Below are positions 50,093 through 61,673 of a DNA stretch of 64,000 bases, in pieces (the stretch's first letter is position 1; the number at the start of each line of letters is the position of its first letter). The notes under the pieces were generated by a model. That model saw nothing but the letters and a program-made list of their open reading frames with translations, had not been told where the DNA came from and ran no database searches. Both the position numbers and the translations under genes were made by a program. The DNA is from Deltaproteobacteria bacterium (GTDB taxonomy: Bacteria > Desulfobacterota > Desulfuromonadia > Geobacterales > JAJYBI01): contig JAJYBI010000013.1 of NCBI GenBank assembly GCA_021779095.1, positions 1 through 64,000 on the forward strand, in the 5' to 3' direction.

Positions 50093-50222
50093 CCGGTCCA
50101 CCTTCGGGCGCTATCCAGTCCGCCCCCTCCCGACACCCCGGCTTCGTCAGGGAGCGGATGGTGCAGGCCGAGTCGCGGACGCGGACGGTACGCCGTTCAG
50201 GCGACAGGAGTGAATGGGTGCG

Positions 50223-50519
50223 TCAGTGAAAGACGACCCCTTTTGCCAGCACCTTCACCGTGCAGTTGTCCACGCACACCTCGGCATCTTCCACGGCCAG
50301 TTCGGCCAGCTTTTCTCCCCTGGATTCGATTTCATCATACTTCGCGTCAAGGTCCGTATCGCGGTCGAACCCCCACGCACCGTAGGGAACCAGGAGTCTC
50401 ATGCCGTCCGGATCGCCCGTATCCGTCATATGGGTATGGTAGTCAAGGACGAAACCGGAATCTCCCTGCGAGATGCGGTAGCCGCCCCACTCGTTGCTTT
50501 TCTCGAATGCAGTTGCCAT
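50223..50519 (-). CDS. Hypothetical protein (98 aa)
   Basis: MATAFEKSNEWGGYRISQGDSGFVLDYHTHMTDTGDPDGMRLLVPYGAWGFDRDTDLDAKYDEIE; AGGAGGA SD-like sequence before the ATG. Confidence 0.65.
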   Translation of the reverse strand: MATAFEKSNEWGGYRISQGDSGFVLDYHTHMTDTGDPDGMRLLVPYGAWGFDRDTDLDAKYDEIESRGEKLAELAVEDAEVCVDNCTVKVLAKGVVFH

Positions 50520-50663
50520 GACATCCTCCTTTCGAAGCTATTTGCCACACTGTTATTTTACAATGGATTGGCGTTGCGACGAGCAACAATATCGCGGTGC
50601 GGGAGAATCGCTCTGAAAAGCGAGGCAGCGGCGAATGCCGTCGATCCTCCGGTGTTGCGTGCG

Positions 50664-51572
50664 TCACCGTTGCTTGATGAAGGTCCCCTTCTCGTACTCC
50701 TCGAAGGCGAGCCGGAGTTCCTCCTGCGTGTTCATGACGATGGGGCCGTACCAGGCCACCGGCTCCCTCAGCGGCCGGCCGGCGAGAAACAGAAACCGCA
50801 CCGGGCTCTCCCCCGCCTCCACCATGATCCCGCTTCCGGTCCGCTCGTACAGGACCACCGTCTCCGGGCCGCAGAGGCAGGGCCGATCCAGGTCCATCCA
50901 TCCCGCCCCCGCCATCTCGTAGGCGAAGGGGTCGCGCCGCTCGTCGAACCAGCCGCCGCCGTCCAGCACGTAGGCGATGGCGGTATGCCCCTCCTTCACC
51001 GAATGACGGAAGATAGTCCCGGCGGGTACGCTCACGTCCAGCATCTCCGGCTCGATGACGATGTCCCGCACCGGCCCCTGGACGCCGTTCACCGTACCAC
51101 TCACCACCTTCACCCGGGCTCCCGATTCCAGCACAACCTCCGGAATCTCCGACGCCTTCACGTCCCGGTAGCGCGGCTCCATCATCTTCCGGTCGGCGGG
51201 GAGGTTCGCCCAGAACTGGAACCCCCACATCGTCCCCGTGGGGCTTGTCTGCGGCATCTCCTGGTGGATGATGCCGCTCCCCGCGGTCATCCACTGCAGG
51301 TCGCCGGCACCGATCACCCCGCTGTTCCCCATGCTGTCGCCGTGTTCCACGAGCCCCTCCAGGACGTAGGTGATGGTCTCGATCCCCCGGTGCGGGTGCC
51401 AGGGGAAGCCGGGGAGGTACTCGGCGGGGTTGGCGGTGTGGAAGTCGTCCAGCATGAGAAACGGGTCGAAGAGCGGCACCTGGGAATAGCCGAAGGCACG
51501 CTTGAGATGGACGCCGGCCCCCTCGACGGTGGGCCGGCTCTTGAGTATCCGGTCGATGCGGCGGCTGGTCAC
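50664..51572 (-). CDS. Pirin-family protein
   Basis: DPFLMLDDFHTANPAEYLPGFPWHPHRGIETITYVLEGLVEHGDSMGNSGVIGAGDLQWMTAGSGIIHQEMP. Confidence 0.94.
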   Translation of the reverse strand: MTSRRIDRILKSRPTVEGAGVHLKRAFGYSQVPLFDPFLMLDDFHTANPAEYLPGFPWHPHRGIETITYVLEGLVEHGDSMGNSGVIGAGDLQWMTAGSGIIHQEMPQTSPTGTMWGFQFWANLPADRKMMEPRYRDVKASEIPEVVLESGARVKVVSGTVNGVQGPVRDIVIEPEMLDVSVPAGTIFRHSVKEGHTAIAYVLDGGGWFDERRDPFAYEMAGAGWMDLDRPCLCGPETVVLYERTGSGIMVEAGESPVRFLFLAGRPLREPVAWYGPIVMNTQEELRLAFEEYEKGTFIKQR

Positions 51573-51622
51573 GGTGGTACCTCCTGATGTGAAGTGGACG
51601 TCGAATGCACTTCACCAGTGTA

Positions 51623-53419
51623 TCAGAATGCGAGGCACCCGCATCCGCCCCGGGCGTGCCTCCCGCCGTGGCGAAACGTACGGGCCGCGGCCGCCGCACG
51701 CGGCAACCGCTCCGACCGGCTCCAGGCTCCGCCGAAGCTTGTAACGGGCGACCAGCCGGGGCTCGCCGGCGGCAGCGGCGGCGCCAGTGAGGTAAACTCG
51801 CCGGCACCGTGGACGATCCGTCCCCCCATGACCGTGAGAAGTGACTCGATCCCGCCGATTTCCTCCTCGGGGACGGCGAAGTAGTCCGCCGAAAGCACCG
51901 CCAGGTCCGCCAGCCGTCCCGCGGCGATCCGTCCCTTCAGCCCCTCGTCGCCGGAGAACCAGGCGCTCCCCTCGGTGTAGAGGCGAAGCGCCGTGGTCCG
52001 GTCGAGGCGGTTCCGCACGTCGTACAGCTTCAGCCCGCCCACGGTCCGGCCGGATACGAGCCACTTAAGCGACACCCACGGATTGTAGCTGGCAACCCGG
52101 GTGGCGTCGGTTCCCGCCCCCACCGGTATTCCCATGGCGAGCATCCGGGCGACCGGCGGGCTGCGCCGTGCCGCCGCCGCACCGTACCGTGCCACGAAGT
52201 ATTCACCCTGGAACGCCATCCGGTCCTGGATGGCGATGCCGCCGCCGAGCCGCGTCACCCGTTCCAGGTTCTTATCCGAGATGGTCTCGGCATGGTCGAA
52301 GAACCAGCGCAGCCCCTGAAACGGCACCTCCCGGTCGACCCCCTCGAACACGTCCAGGAACCGGCCGATGGACTCGTCGTAGGTGGCATGGAGCCTAAAC
52401 GGCCAGCGCTTTTCGGCGAGGAGCCGCACCACCTTCTGCAGCTGCGCCTCCATGGTGGGGAGCAGCTCCGGCCGCGGTTCCGGGAAGTCCTCGAAATCGG
52501 CGGCGGAGAAGACGAGCATCTCGCCGGCGCCGTTCACCTTGAAGGTATCGCCCCCCTCTCCCGGCGCGGTCATCCCGGTCCAGCGGGCGAAGTCGTCGTA
52601 CTCACCGCCGGGGCGCTGGGTGAAGAGGTTGTAGGCGATACGCAGGGTGAGTTCGTCCCGCCGCGCCAACTCCCCGATCACGTGATAGTCGTCCGGGTAG
52701 TTCTGGAAGCCGCCCCCGGCGTCGATGGCGCTCGTGAGCCCGAGCCGGTTCAGCTCCCGCAGGAAGAGACGGGTGGAGTTCAGCTGGTCGTCAAACCCCA
52801 GTTTCGGCCCTTTGGCCAGGCTCGCATAGAGGAGCATGGCGTTGGGGCGGGCGATGAGAAGCCCCGTGGGGTTGCCCGCCCGGTCCCGCCGGATCTCGCC
52901 TCCCGGCGGGTCGGGGGTGTCTTTCGTGTACCCCAGGACACGCAGGGCGGCACCGTTCACCAGCGCCCGGTCGTACAGATGCAGCACGAACACCGGCGTG
53001 TCGGGGGAGACCCCGTTGATCTCCTCCAGGGTCGGCAGCCGTTTTTCTGCGAACTGGAACTCGCCCCAGCCGCCGATCACCCGCACCCACTGGGGAGGCG
53101 GCGTGCGGCGCGCCTGGTCGCGAAGCATCGCCAGCGCCAGGGACAGGGACGGCACCCCGTCCCAGCGCAGCTCCATGTTGAAGTTGAGTCCGCCCCGGAT
53201 GACGTGGATATGGGAGTCGTTGAGGCCGGGAACGACGGTATGGCCATTCAGGTCGATCACCCGCGTGCCGGCCCCCCGGTACGGCTCTGTGTCCCGTTCG
53301 CTGCCGACGGCGACGAACCGGCCGCCGTCGATGGCAACGGAGGTCGCCGCCGGCACCATCGGGTTCAGGGTGGTAATACGTCCGTTGGTAAGTATGGTTT
53401 CTGCAGAGGCGGCCGTCAT
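51623..53419 (-). CDS. Amidohydrolase family protein (YtcJ-like)
   Basis: ILTNGRITTLNPMVPAATSVAIDGGRFVAVG; GHTVVPGLNDSHIHVIRGGLNFNMELRWDGVPSL; RTTALRLYTEGSAWFSGDEGLKGRIAAGRLADLAVLSADYF. Confidence 0.92.
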   Translation of the reverse strand: MTAASAETILTNGRITTLNPMVPAATSVAIDGGRFVAVGSERDTEPYRGAGTRVIDLNGHTVVPGLNDSHIHVIRGGLNFNMELRWDGVPSLSLALAMLRDQARRTPPPQWVRVIGGWGEFQFAEKRLPTLEEINGVSPDTPVFVLHLYDRALVNGAALRVLGYTKDTPDPPGGEIRRDRAGNPTGLLIARPNAMLLYASLAKGPKLGFDDQLNSTRLFLRELNRLGLTSAIDAGGGFQNYPDDYHVIGELARRDELTLRIAYNLFTQRPGGEYDDFARWTGMTAPGEGGDTFKVNGAGEMLVFSAADFEDFPEPRPELLPTMEAQLQKVVRLLAEKRWPFRLHATYDESIGRFLDVFEGVDREVPFQGLRWFFDHAETISDKNLERVTRLGGGIAIQDRMAFQGEYFVARYGAAAARRSPPVARMLAMGIPVGAGTDATRVASYNPWVSLKWLVSGRTVGGLKLYDVRNRLDRTTALRLYTEGSAWFSGDEGLKGRIAAGRLADLAVLSADYFAVPEEEIGGIESLLTVMGGRIVHGAGEFTSLAPPLPPASPGWSPVTSFGGAWSRSERLPRAAAAARTFRHGGRHARGGCGCLAF

Positions 53420-53485
53420 GAGGGCACCTTCCTTTCTTACCGCTCCCCGCGACTACGCGCGGGAACCGTCAGCCGGACCGGACCG

Positions 53486-53917
53486 TCACGGCTTTTTCCC
53501 AATTATCGCCCCGGCAACCACAGCGGTGATGATGCCGTACGGCAGATTCACCAGCAGCAGGTAGACGGTGAACAATATCCCGCCGTGCATGAGTCCGAAA
53601 TACCCCGCGCCGCGCATGGGGAGGAAAACGATGTACAGCGCCAGCACCGGCGCGAGGACATAGAGAAATCCGACGAGGTACAGCCGTTTCCAGGCGGCCT
53701 TTATGATAAAGCCGAACGGGATACCCCACAGTCCGCCCCAGAAGAGCGGCCGATATATCTCCGGCGCCTTCAGGGAGGCCGGGGCCATGACCCCGAATGC
53801 AGCACTGATTCCCGCGCCGAACAGAATGAGGCTGAAAAGGACTACGGCCAGGCCACCCAGAACCCCGGCAGTGAAACAGATTGCCAACCGCTGCAGAAGC
53901 GTCAGTCCATTTTCCAT
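53486..53917 (-). CDS. Small multi-pass membrane protein, hypothetical
   Basis: Start MENGLTLLQRLAICFTAGVLGGLAVVLFSLILFG; several hydrophobic segments, C-terminal GIITAVVAGAIIGKKP. Confidence 0.7.
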   Translation of the reverse strand: MENGLTLLQRLAICFTAGVLGGLAVVLFSLILFGAGISAAFGVMAPASLKAPEIYRPLFWGGLWGIPFGFIIKAAWKRLYLVGFLYVLAPVLALYIVFLPMRGAGYFGLMHGGILFTVYLLLVNLPYGIITAVVAGAIIGKKP

Positions 53918-54212
53918 CGTGTTGCCCCCTTTGCCTGTTTTCCGGGATTGCCGGGCGGACCGTTTTTCGCTTCCGGGCGGTTTCTCCCCTTTATCCCCTT
54001 CACACGGCGCCGTCACCTGACTGGTACGGCGCGGAATGCGGCCTTCCCGCTCATCATGCGGGTTTCAACCCTGCGGCGCACGCCGCATGCATCTCAGACG
54101 TGCACCACCTGCCCCCCGTTTACCTCCTGTTGCAAGTATATGCCTGTCGTTCATGAATGCGACAAGGAATCTGTCCGGACCGTTCCTGTCGGCCGGCAAC
54201 GTCTCGACCGGT

Positions 54213-54695
54213 TCAGGACGCGTTTCCCCCGCCGCTTGGGTCCGGCCGGCACTCCAGCGCCGCAACCTTGGCAAGGCGCCGCACGTGGCGTTCGGCGCCG
54301 CTGAAACTGGCGGCCAGAAAGCTGCAGACGAGTTCCCAGGCCTCGGCATAGCCGACGACCTGGCTCCCGAGACAGATCACGTTCATTGCGTCGTCTTCAA
54401 CCCCCTGATGGGAAGAATATCCGTCATGGATGAGGGCGGCCCGCACCCCGGCCACCTTGTTGGCGGCAATCGCCGCACCCACCCCGCTGCTGCAGAGCGC
54501 GATCCCCCGCGCCACGCTCCCGGCCGCGACCGCCCTGGCAAGGGGGATGATGAAGTCAGGGTAGTCATCCCCCGGATTCAGTTCCCATGCGCCGAAATCG
54601 GTCACGTCGTACCCTGCGCCGCGCAGGTCGACGACCATCCTTTCCTTCATGGCGAAGCCGCCATGATCGGCGCCGATGCCGATATGCATCTCCAT
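54213..54695 (-). CDS. rpiB: RpiB/LacAB-family sugar-phosphate isomerase
   Basis: MEMHIGIGADHGGFAMKERMVVDLRGAGYDVTDFGAW; GIALCSSGVGAAIAANKVAGVRAALIHD; NVICLGSQVVG. Confidence 0.88.
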   Translation of the reverse strand: MEMHIGIGADHGGFAMKERMVVDLRGAGYDVTDFGAWELNPGDDYPDFIIPLARAVAAGSVARGIALCSSGVGAAIAANKVAGVRAALIHDGYSSHQGVEDDAMNVICLGSQVVGYAEAWELVCSFLAASFSGAERHVRRLAKVAALECRPDPSGGGNAS

Positions 54696-54920
54696 CTCCT
54701 CTTCCGACCGATCCATCGACCCGCCGATGCATCATGCGGAACAGCACCCGTCGACAAAAGACCGTCGCTCGTCATCAGCGGCCGCTCCGACGGCTGACTT
54801 CATCTGCATATAGTGTAAGACGATTATGGAGCATTTGCACATGCTCATGGGGAAGGGAAGCCATGACGGGGGATTTGACGAGCGAGGGGGTGTTGGCGGG
54901 AGGACAGCCGTCAGAACGCG

Positions 54921-54944
54921 AAAAGGCCGGATATCAGCCGGCCT
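54921..54944 (-). terminator. Intrinsic terminator downstream of the heptose operon
   Basis: Minus strand AGGCCGG-CTGATAT-CCGGCCT followed by a short T run. Confidence 0.65.
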
Positions 54945-54986
54945 CGATTTAAGCGGATCATCTGCAGATGATGTAGTGGCGCCGGA

Positions 54987-55559
54987 TCATGCCCCGCCGG
55001 CGATCCAGTGCGCCGCCTCGACGATGGAGGCGAAGACCGGCACATCGGTCGTCAACCTCGCCTTCTCCGTGGCGCCGTATCCCGTCTCCACGAGGACCGG
55101 CCGGCAGCCGGCCGCACGCCCCGCCTCCACGTCCACCAGCTTGTCGCCGATGATGAACGACGCGAAGAGGTCGATACGGTGTTCGGTCGCCGCCTGCAGC
55201 AGCATCCCCGGCAACGGTTTGCGGCATGCGCAGACCGTACGGTATCGCTCCACCGTCCCGTCGGGGTGGTGGGGGCAGAAGTAGTAGGCGTCCACCGCCG
55301 CCCCTTCGCGGGCGAGGAGCCCGTCCATGTGGCGGTGGAGGCGGTGCATCGCCGCCTCGTCGTAGTAGCCGCGGGCGATCCCCGACTGGTTGGTCACCAC
55401 CACGACCAGGAACCCCGTCTCCTTGAGAAGGCGGATCGCGGCGGGTGCGCCGGGGACGAAGACGAACTCCTCGGGACGGAACAGGTAGTCCCGCTCCTGG
55501 TTGACGGTGCCGTCCCGGTCGAGAAAGACCGCCCGTGCCGGTGATGCCGCGCCCGTCAT
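54987..55559 (-). CDS. gmhB: D-glycero-beta-D-manno-heptose 1,7-bisphosphate 7-phosphatase
   Basis: ARAVFLDRDGTVNQERDYLFRPEEFVFVPGAPAAIRLLKETGFLVVVVTNQSGIARGYY; YFCPHHPDGTVERYRTVCACRKPLPGML. Confidence 0.93.
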   Translation of the reverse strand: MTGAASPARAVFLDRDGTVNQERDYLFRPEEFVFVPGAPAAIRLLKETGFLVVVVTNQSGIARGYYDEAAMHRLHRHMDGLLAREGAAVDAYYFCPHHPDGTVERYRTVCACRKPLPGMLLQAATEHRIDLFASFIIGDKLVDVEAGRAAGCRPVLVETGYGATEKARLTTDVPVFASIVEAAHWIAGGA

Positions 55560-55566
55560 CGTGCCG

Positions 55567-57033
55567 TCACTTCCCGGAACGGCGGATCTTCTCGATGATG
55601 TTCGTGGTGGACTTGCCGTCCACGAACTCCACCAGTTCCACCCGGCCGCCGTAGGACTCCACCACATCGTGCCCCACGACCCCCTCGCGGGTGTAGTCGC
55701 CCCCCTTCACGAGCACCTGGGGACGGAGCGTCTCGATGAGCCGAAGCGGCGTATCCTCGTCGAAGATGACCACGTAGTCGACGCAGTCCAGGGCGGCCAG
55801 CACGTGGGCCCGCTCCTCCTGGCCGATGAGCGGCCGCTCCGGCCCTTTGAGCCGCCGGATGGATGCGTCGCTGTTGAGTCCCAGCACCAGCAGGTCGCCG
55901 AAGCCGCGCGCCTTCTGCAGGTACTTCACGTGCCCCACATGGAGCAGGTCGAAGCAGCCGTTGGTGAAGACGACCCGCCGCCCCTTGTCCTGCTCGGCGG
56001 CGATGATACCGGACAGCACGTCCAGGTTCTTGATCTTGGAGTCGCTGTCCCGGTGGCCGTGCCCGACCTCTTCCACGATCTCCCGGGGGGAGACGGTGGA
56101 GGTCCCCACCTTCCCCACCGCAATCCCTGCGGCGATGTTCGCGAGCATTGCGGCATCGGCGAACATCCGGCCGCCGGCCAGGGCGAGACTGAACATGGAG
56201 AGGACCGTGTCGCCGGCACCGGTTACGTCGAATACCTCACGGGCGGTGGTGGGGATATGGGTGACCGTACCGTCCCTGAGGAAGAGGGACATCCCCTCCT
56301 CGCTCCGGGTGATGAGGAGCGCTTCCAGGTCCACCCTGTCCAGGAGCGTCTTGGCCGCACGAACGAGGCTCTCTTCGCCGGTGATGGCGACGCCGGAGGC
56401 GATCTCCGCCTCGCGCCGGTTCGGGGTGAGGATCGTCGCCCCGCCGTACTTGCCGAAGTCGTTACCCTTCGGGTCCACCAGTACCGGTATATGCAGGGCG
56501 CGGGCGATACCGATGATCTCCGCCAGCAGCCGCTCGGTGAGGACCCCCTTGGCGTAGTCCGAGACGAGGATCGCCCGGAAACTGGGACCCTTCTCCCGCA
56601 GATAGGCGCAGATCCGGTCCTCAAACTCGCTTGAAACCGGCTGTTTCGTCTCCCGGTCGATCCGGACGATCTGCTGATTGGAGGCGAGCACCCGGGTCTT
56701 CTTGCTCGTGGCCCGCATCGGGTCTTCGTACAGGCCGTCCGTATCCACCCCCATGCCGGTAAAGACGTGACGCAGGACGGTGCCATTGTCATCGGCGCCG
56801 ATGACGCTGCAGACCGATACGCGGCAGCCGAGGGAGACGAGGTTGTTCACCACGTTGCCGGCGCCGCCGAGCCGCAACTCCTCGCGGGTCACATCCACCA
56901 CCTGCACCGGCGCCTCGGGAGAGATACGCTCCGTCTTCCCCCACAGGTACTCGTCCAGCATCAGGTCCCCGATAACGAGGAGCGTCAGCTCCGACGCCTG
57001 GATGAACAGGGATTCCACATCCTTACGTTCCAT
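55567..57033 (-). CDS. hldE: Bifunctional heptose 7-phosphate kinase / heptose 1-phosphate adenylyltransferase
   Basis: [84 protein letters not shown]. Confidence 0.96.
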   Translation of the reverse strand: MERKDVESLFIQASELTLLVIGDLMLDEYLWGKTERISPEAPVQVVDVTREELRLGGAGNVVNNLVSLGCRVSVCSVIGADDNGTVLRHVFTGMGVDTDGLYEDPMRATSKKTRVLASNQQIVRIDRETKQPVSSEFEDRICAYLREKGPSFRAILVSDYAKGVLTERLLAEIIGIARALHIPVLVDPKGNDFGKYGGATILTPNRREAEIASGVAITGEESLVRAAKTLLDRVDLEALLITRSEEGMSLFLRDGTVTHIPTTAREVFDVTGAGDTVLSMFSLALAGGRMFADAAMLANIAAGIAVGKVGTSTVSPREIVEEVGHGHRDSDSKIKNLDVLSGIIAAEQDKGRRVVFTNGCFDLLHVGHVKYLQKARGFGDLLVLGLNSDASIRRLKGPERPLIGQEERAHVLAALDCVDYVVIFDEDTPLRLIETLRPQVLVKGGDYTREGVVGHDVVESYGGRVELVEFVDGKSTTNIIEKIRRSGK

Positions 57034-57102
57034 GAATGAATTACCTCGCAAGCCGGTCGGCACCCCTCCCCTGGAGCCAGGGGTCGTGATGACCGGTGTT
57101 TG

Positions 57103-57678
57103 TCATGCTTCGGCGAAGAGCCGTTTCTCCAAGAGGTCGCAGATGATGTGAATCATGAGAATATGCCCCTCCTGGATGCGGGGGGTGTCGGAGCTCGGGA
57201 CCGTGAGTGCGATGTCGACGCACCCCGCGATGGAGCCTCCGTCGCGTCCCAGGAGGCCGACGGTGCGGCAGCCCGTCTGCCGGGCCAGAGCCAGCGCCTG
57301 CTGCACGTTGGGTGAGTTGCCGCTGGTGGAGATGCCGACCACCACGTCGCCGGGAACGGCGTGCGCCTCAACCTGCCGGCTGAAGATCCGGTCGAAACCG
57401 TAGTCGTTCCCCAGGGCGGTGAGGATGGAGCTGTCCGTCGTAAGCGCTATGGCCGGCAGACCCCGCCGCTCCATCTTGAACCGCCCCACGATCTCGGCGG
57501 CAAAGTGCTGGGCGTCGGCAGCCGACCCGCCGTTGCCGCAGAGAAGGAGCTTGTTGCCGGCCCGGTACGTCGCCGCGAGCAGCTCCACCGTCTCGGCAAC
57601 GAGGGGTGCGAGCCCTGACTGCATGGCGGCGAGCACGGTCCGCTGCGTTTCCATCTGTTCCCTGATATTCTCTATCAT
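57103..57678 (-). CDS. gmhA: Sedoheptulose 7-phosphate isomerase
   Basis: [79 protein letters not shown]. Confidence 0.96.
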   Translation of the reverse strand: MIENIREQMETQRTVLAAMQSGLAPLVAETVELLAATYRAGNKLLLCGNGGSAADAQHFAAEIVGRFKMERRGLPAIALTTDSSILTALGNDYGFDRIFSRQVEAHAVPGDVVVGISTSGNSPNVQQALALARQTGCRTVGLLGRDGGSIAGCVDIALTVPSSDTPRIQEGHILMIHIICDLLEKRLFAEA

Positions 57679-57836
57679 CCGTTGCCTCCATATAACCTAC
57701 ACACGATATCTGATCTCGCAACGCCGCAACGAAATCACACCTTGTTACCCCCATACGATCGGACAATGCATTGCCGATGACCCTTTGATTGTATGTCGCG
57801 TCGGTGCGCTCGACGCATGAGACAGTTATTCCCGGT

Positions 57837-58880
57837 TTAGCCGGTCTCGAACGACTCAACTTCCGTCGCGTCCGCCGCCATCGTCCGCTCGAACTCCGCC
57901 AACGTCAGGACGCCGGCCATGCCGAATGCGGTGATCGCCCCCGCGGGGGTCACCGCGACGATGCCGGGCAGCTCCTCCGCCAGGCGCTGGAAGGTGCGCC
58001 GCACGGCCTTCACCTCGCCCACCATCGGCAGGAACTGCAGCCGGATGTTGTCGTGCAAAAGCGCGTAACCCGCCTGTTTCACCAGACGGGACAGCCGGCG
58101 CGGTACCAGCACGACAAGCCGGTCCCCCCGACGGGCCGGCTGCAGGAGCAGCCGGAACAGGGCGTCACACTCCTCGGGAGTGGCGGCCGACGGCATCAGC
58201 AGGCAGTAGTTCCGTACCACGCCGTACTGCGCCGCCACACGCTCGCGGCAGCGGACGAGGTGCTCGTTCCGTCGTTCCAGCGATCCGAACTGCGGCTCGG
58301 CGCCGGGCCGAACGAACGACGACGCCCGACAGGTGAGGAATCCGGCCTTCATGGCGCGGCGCGAGTACTCCCTGAGGCAGCACTCACCGCCGTCCAGATC
58401 GGCGTCGAACCCGCCGATCGTCTCGAACACGGACCGCCGGACCAGCATCGCCGCGAACGAGCCGTGGTCCGCCTCTCCGACGACAGGCGGTGCCTTCTTC
58501 ACTCCATCGGTATCGAAACGGGGGACGATCAGCCCCGCCTCGGGACGGTCATCGGCGAGCGCCAGGAGCTGCTCCAGCCAGCCAGGGGTCACCACCGAAC
58601 TCTGGCGGACGATCACGGCATAAGGCGCTTCCGACCGGGCGAGCCCCTGGTTCAGTGCGGCAACGAACCCCAGGTTACGCTGGGAGCTCAAGAGCAGCGC
58701 GCGCTCGTCGAGGGACTCCGTCACCTCTTCCAGGAAGGTCTCGGTTTCCCGTTCGCTGCCGGTATCGATGAGGATGAGACGGGCATCGGTGGTCGTATCG
58801 ATGATGCTGGCAATGCACTGCCGGGCCTCGACCGGGCGGTTCCAGACCGGAATGATTATGTCGACAGAAGGTAGGTACAT
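57837..58880 (-). CDS. Glycosyltransferase family 2-like protein
   Basis: MYLPSVDIIIPVWNRPVEARQCIASIIDTTTDARLILIDTGSERETETFLEEV; LLLSSQRNLGFVAALNQGLARS. Confidence 0.85.
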   Translation of the reverse strand: MYLPSVDIIIPVWNRPVEARQCIASIIDTTTDARLILIDTGSERETETFLEEVTESLDERALLLSSQRNLGFVAALNQGLARSEAPYAVIVRQSSVVTPGWLEQLLALADDRPEAGLIVPRFDTDGVKKAPPVVGEADHGSFAAMLVRRSVFETIGGFDADLDGGECCLREYSRRAMKAGFLTCRASSFVRPGAEPQFGSLERRNEHLVRCRERVAAQYGVVRNYCLLMPSAATPEECDALFRLLLQPARRGDRLVVLVPRRLSRLVKQAGYALLHDNIRLQFLPMVGEVKAVRRTFQRLAEELPGIVAVTPAGAITAFGMAGVLTLAEFERTMAADATEVESFETG

Positions 58881-58977
58881 GTGAAAACCGGGAAAGCACC
58901 GCCGTGCATTGCGCGGTGGTGCCGGACGGTCCGGGCGCCCGTCCGGGGGGGGACGGACACCCGGCATCGGGGGTAGA

Positions 58978-60063
<1,086 letters not shown>

Positions 60064-60082
60064 TTAAGCGCACCATGCTAAC

Positions 60083-60113
60083 AAAAACCCCCCTGCATGG
60101 CAAGGGGGTTTTT
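60083..60113. terminator. Intrinsic terminator between the TPM gene and mreB
   Basis: AAAAACCCCC-CTGCATGGCAA-GGGGGTTTTT, symmetric and bidirectional. Confidence 0.85.
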
Positions 60114-60176
60114 CAAGGAACTACGGCACGTTGGATAAATTGTTTTCCCCGCCGGCGGCAGGGGAAATCGCACGTC

Positions 60177-61046
60177 CTACCAGTCGCCGGATGCGCCGCC
60201 ACCGCCGAAATCCCCGCCGCCGCCGGAAAAACCGCCACCACCTGAACCACCCGAGGAACCGCCCCCCCAGCCGCCATAGAACGGACCGCCGAAGAAGCCA
60301 CCGCCGCCGCCCCAGCCGCCACCGCCGCCGAAGAGAACGGCGAGCAGGAGTCCGAACGCGAGCCCCACCAGGGCAAGGAACCCCAGCACGGCAAGTGAAA
60401 GGCCGGGAAAGGCGAGAAACGCCGTGAGCGGCAGCCCGGCGGCCCCGACGAGCGCTCCCAGGGGGCGGGAGACGGCACCGGCGAAGACGCAGACCACCAG
60501 GAGCACCACCAGATACGGGATCAGGGACGGGGTGCGGCCCTGCCGGCGGGACGGCGACTCTTTCGCCGTATATTCCCCTTTTACGACTGCGGCAATCGCG
60601 TTCACCCCGGCCACGACACCGCCGTCGTAGTCCCCCTGCCTGAATCGCGGCACCATCTCATCGCGGATGATCCGTCCCGACAGAAGGTCGGTGAGTTTCC
60701 CCTCCAGCCCCCGACCGACCTCGATGCGGATCTTGTGTTCCTGTTTCGCGATCAGAAGGATGGCGCCGTTGTCCAGCCCCTTCTGGCCGATACGCCACGC
60801 CTCGGCCACCTTGATGGAGTACTCCTCCAGGTTCTCGCCGTCCAGGGTCGGGATCGTCAGCACGACCACCTGGGTGGAATCGGTCCGCTCCAGCGCCGCC
60901 AGCTGCCGATCAAGCTGCTGCACGGTTCCGGGCGAAAGGAGCCCGGCGTAGTCGTTGACCCTCCCCGTAAGCGCCGGAACATCCAGGCACGACGCGGACG
61001 CCGGCAACAGCACCAGCAGAAGGAGTATGCAGATGAGTCTCTTCAC
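60177..61046 (-). CDS. TPM domain-containing (YgcG-like) protein with Gly-rich C-terminus
   Basis: Signal peptide; VPALTGRVNDYAGLLSPGTVQQLDRQLAALERTDSTQVVVLTIPTLDGENLEEYSIKVAEAWRIGQKGLDNGAILLIAKQEHKIRIEVGRGLEG. Confidence 0.93.
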   Translation of the reverse strand: MKRLICILLLLVLLPASASCLDVPALTGRVNDYAGLLSPGTVQQLDRQLAALERTDSTQVVVLTIPTLDGENLEEYSIKVAEAWRIGQKGLDNGAILLIAKQEHKIRIEVGRGLEGKLTDLLSGRIIRDEMVPRFRQGDYDGGVVAGVNAIAAVVKGEYTAKESPSRRQGRTPSLIPYLVVLLVVCVFAGAVSRPLGALVGAAGLPLTAFLAFPGLSLAVLGFLALVGLAFGLLLAVLFGGGGGWGGGGGFFGGPFYGGWGGGSSGGSGGGGFSGGGGDFGGGGASGDW

Positions 61047-61065
61047 GCCAAAGCTCCGAACCCCA

Positions 61066-61647
61066 TCAGAATTTCACCTTCGGTGCCGTCTGGGCCGCCT
61101 CGTCCGCCTTGTACGGCTCCTTGCGCGAGAGGTGCAAAAGAAGCGAATTGGTGAGGGAATTTGGGAAGATACGGATACTGGTATTGAATTCCTGTACCGC
61201 CTGGTTGTACCGGGTCCGCGCCACGTTGATACGGTTTTCCGTCCCCTCCAGCTGGTTCTGCAGATCCATGAAATTCTGGTTCGCCTTCAGGTCAGGATAC
61301 CGCTCCACCACGACCATCAGCCGCGACAGTGCCCCCGACAGCGCGCCCTGGGCCTGCTGGAACCTCGCCAGCGCCTGGGGATCGCTCACCAGGTCCTTCG
61401 ACGCCTGGATCGAGCCGACCTTCGCCCGCGCCTCGGTCACCGCCTGCAGGGTGTCGGACTCGTGTTTCGCATACCCCTTCACCACCTCCACGAGGTTGGG
61501 GATGAGGTCGGCGCGACGCTGATACGCGGCCTGGACGTTACCCCAGGCGGCAAAGACCGCCTCTTCCTGCGCCTGCATCTTGTTGTAGCCGCAGCCGCTC
61601 GTCACCAGCAGAACAGCCGCCATCATTGCCAGAAATATCGTGCGCAT
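61066..61647 (-). CDS. LemA-family protein
   Basis: Lipoprotein-like MRTIFLAMMAAVLLVTSGCGYNKMQAQEEAVFAAWGNVQAAYQRRADLIPNLVEVVKGYAKHE. Confidence 0.94.
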   Translation of the reverse strand: MRTIFLAMMAAVLLVTSGCGYNKMQAQEEAVFAAWGNVQAAYQRRADLIPNLVEVVKGYAKHESDTLQAVTEARAKVGSIQASKDLVSDPQALARFQQAQGALSGALSRLMVVVERYPDLKANQNFMDLQNQLEGTENRINVARTRYNQAVQEFNTSIRIFPNSLTNSLLLHLSRKEPYKADEAAQTAPKVKF

Positions 61648-61673
61648 CGTTTCCTCCCTGAAGTTGTGTGTGG

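Noticed and set aside
52292-54304. 670-aa plus-strand ORF
   Set aside because: Runs antisense through the amidohydrolase and membrane-protein genes and has no recognisable domain.
60177-60330. Gly-codon-rich repeat tract that might be a repeat array or CRISPR-like
   Set aside because: This is the Gly-rich C-terminus of the TPM-domain protein, a common feature of that family; there are no spaced identical repeats.
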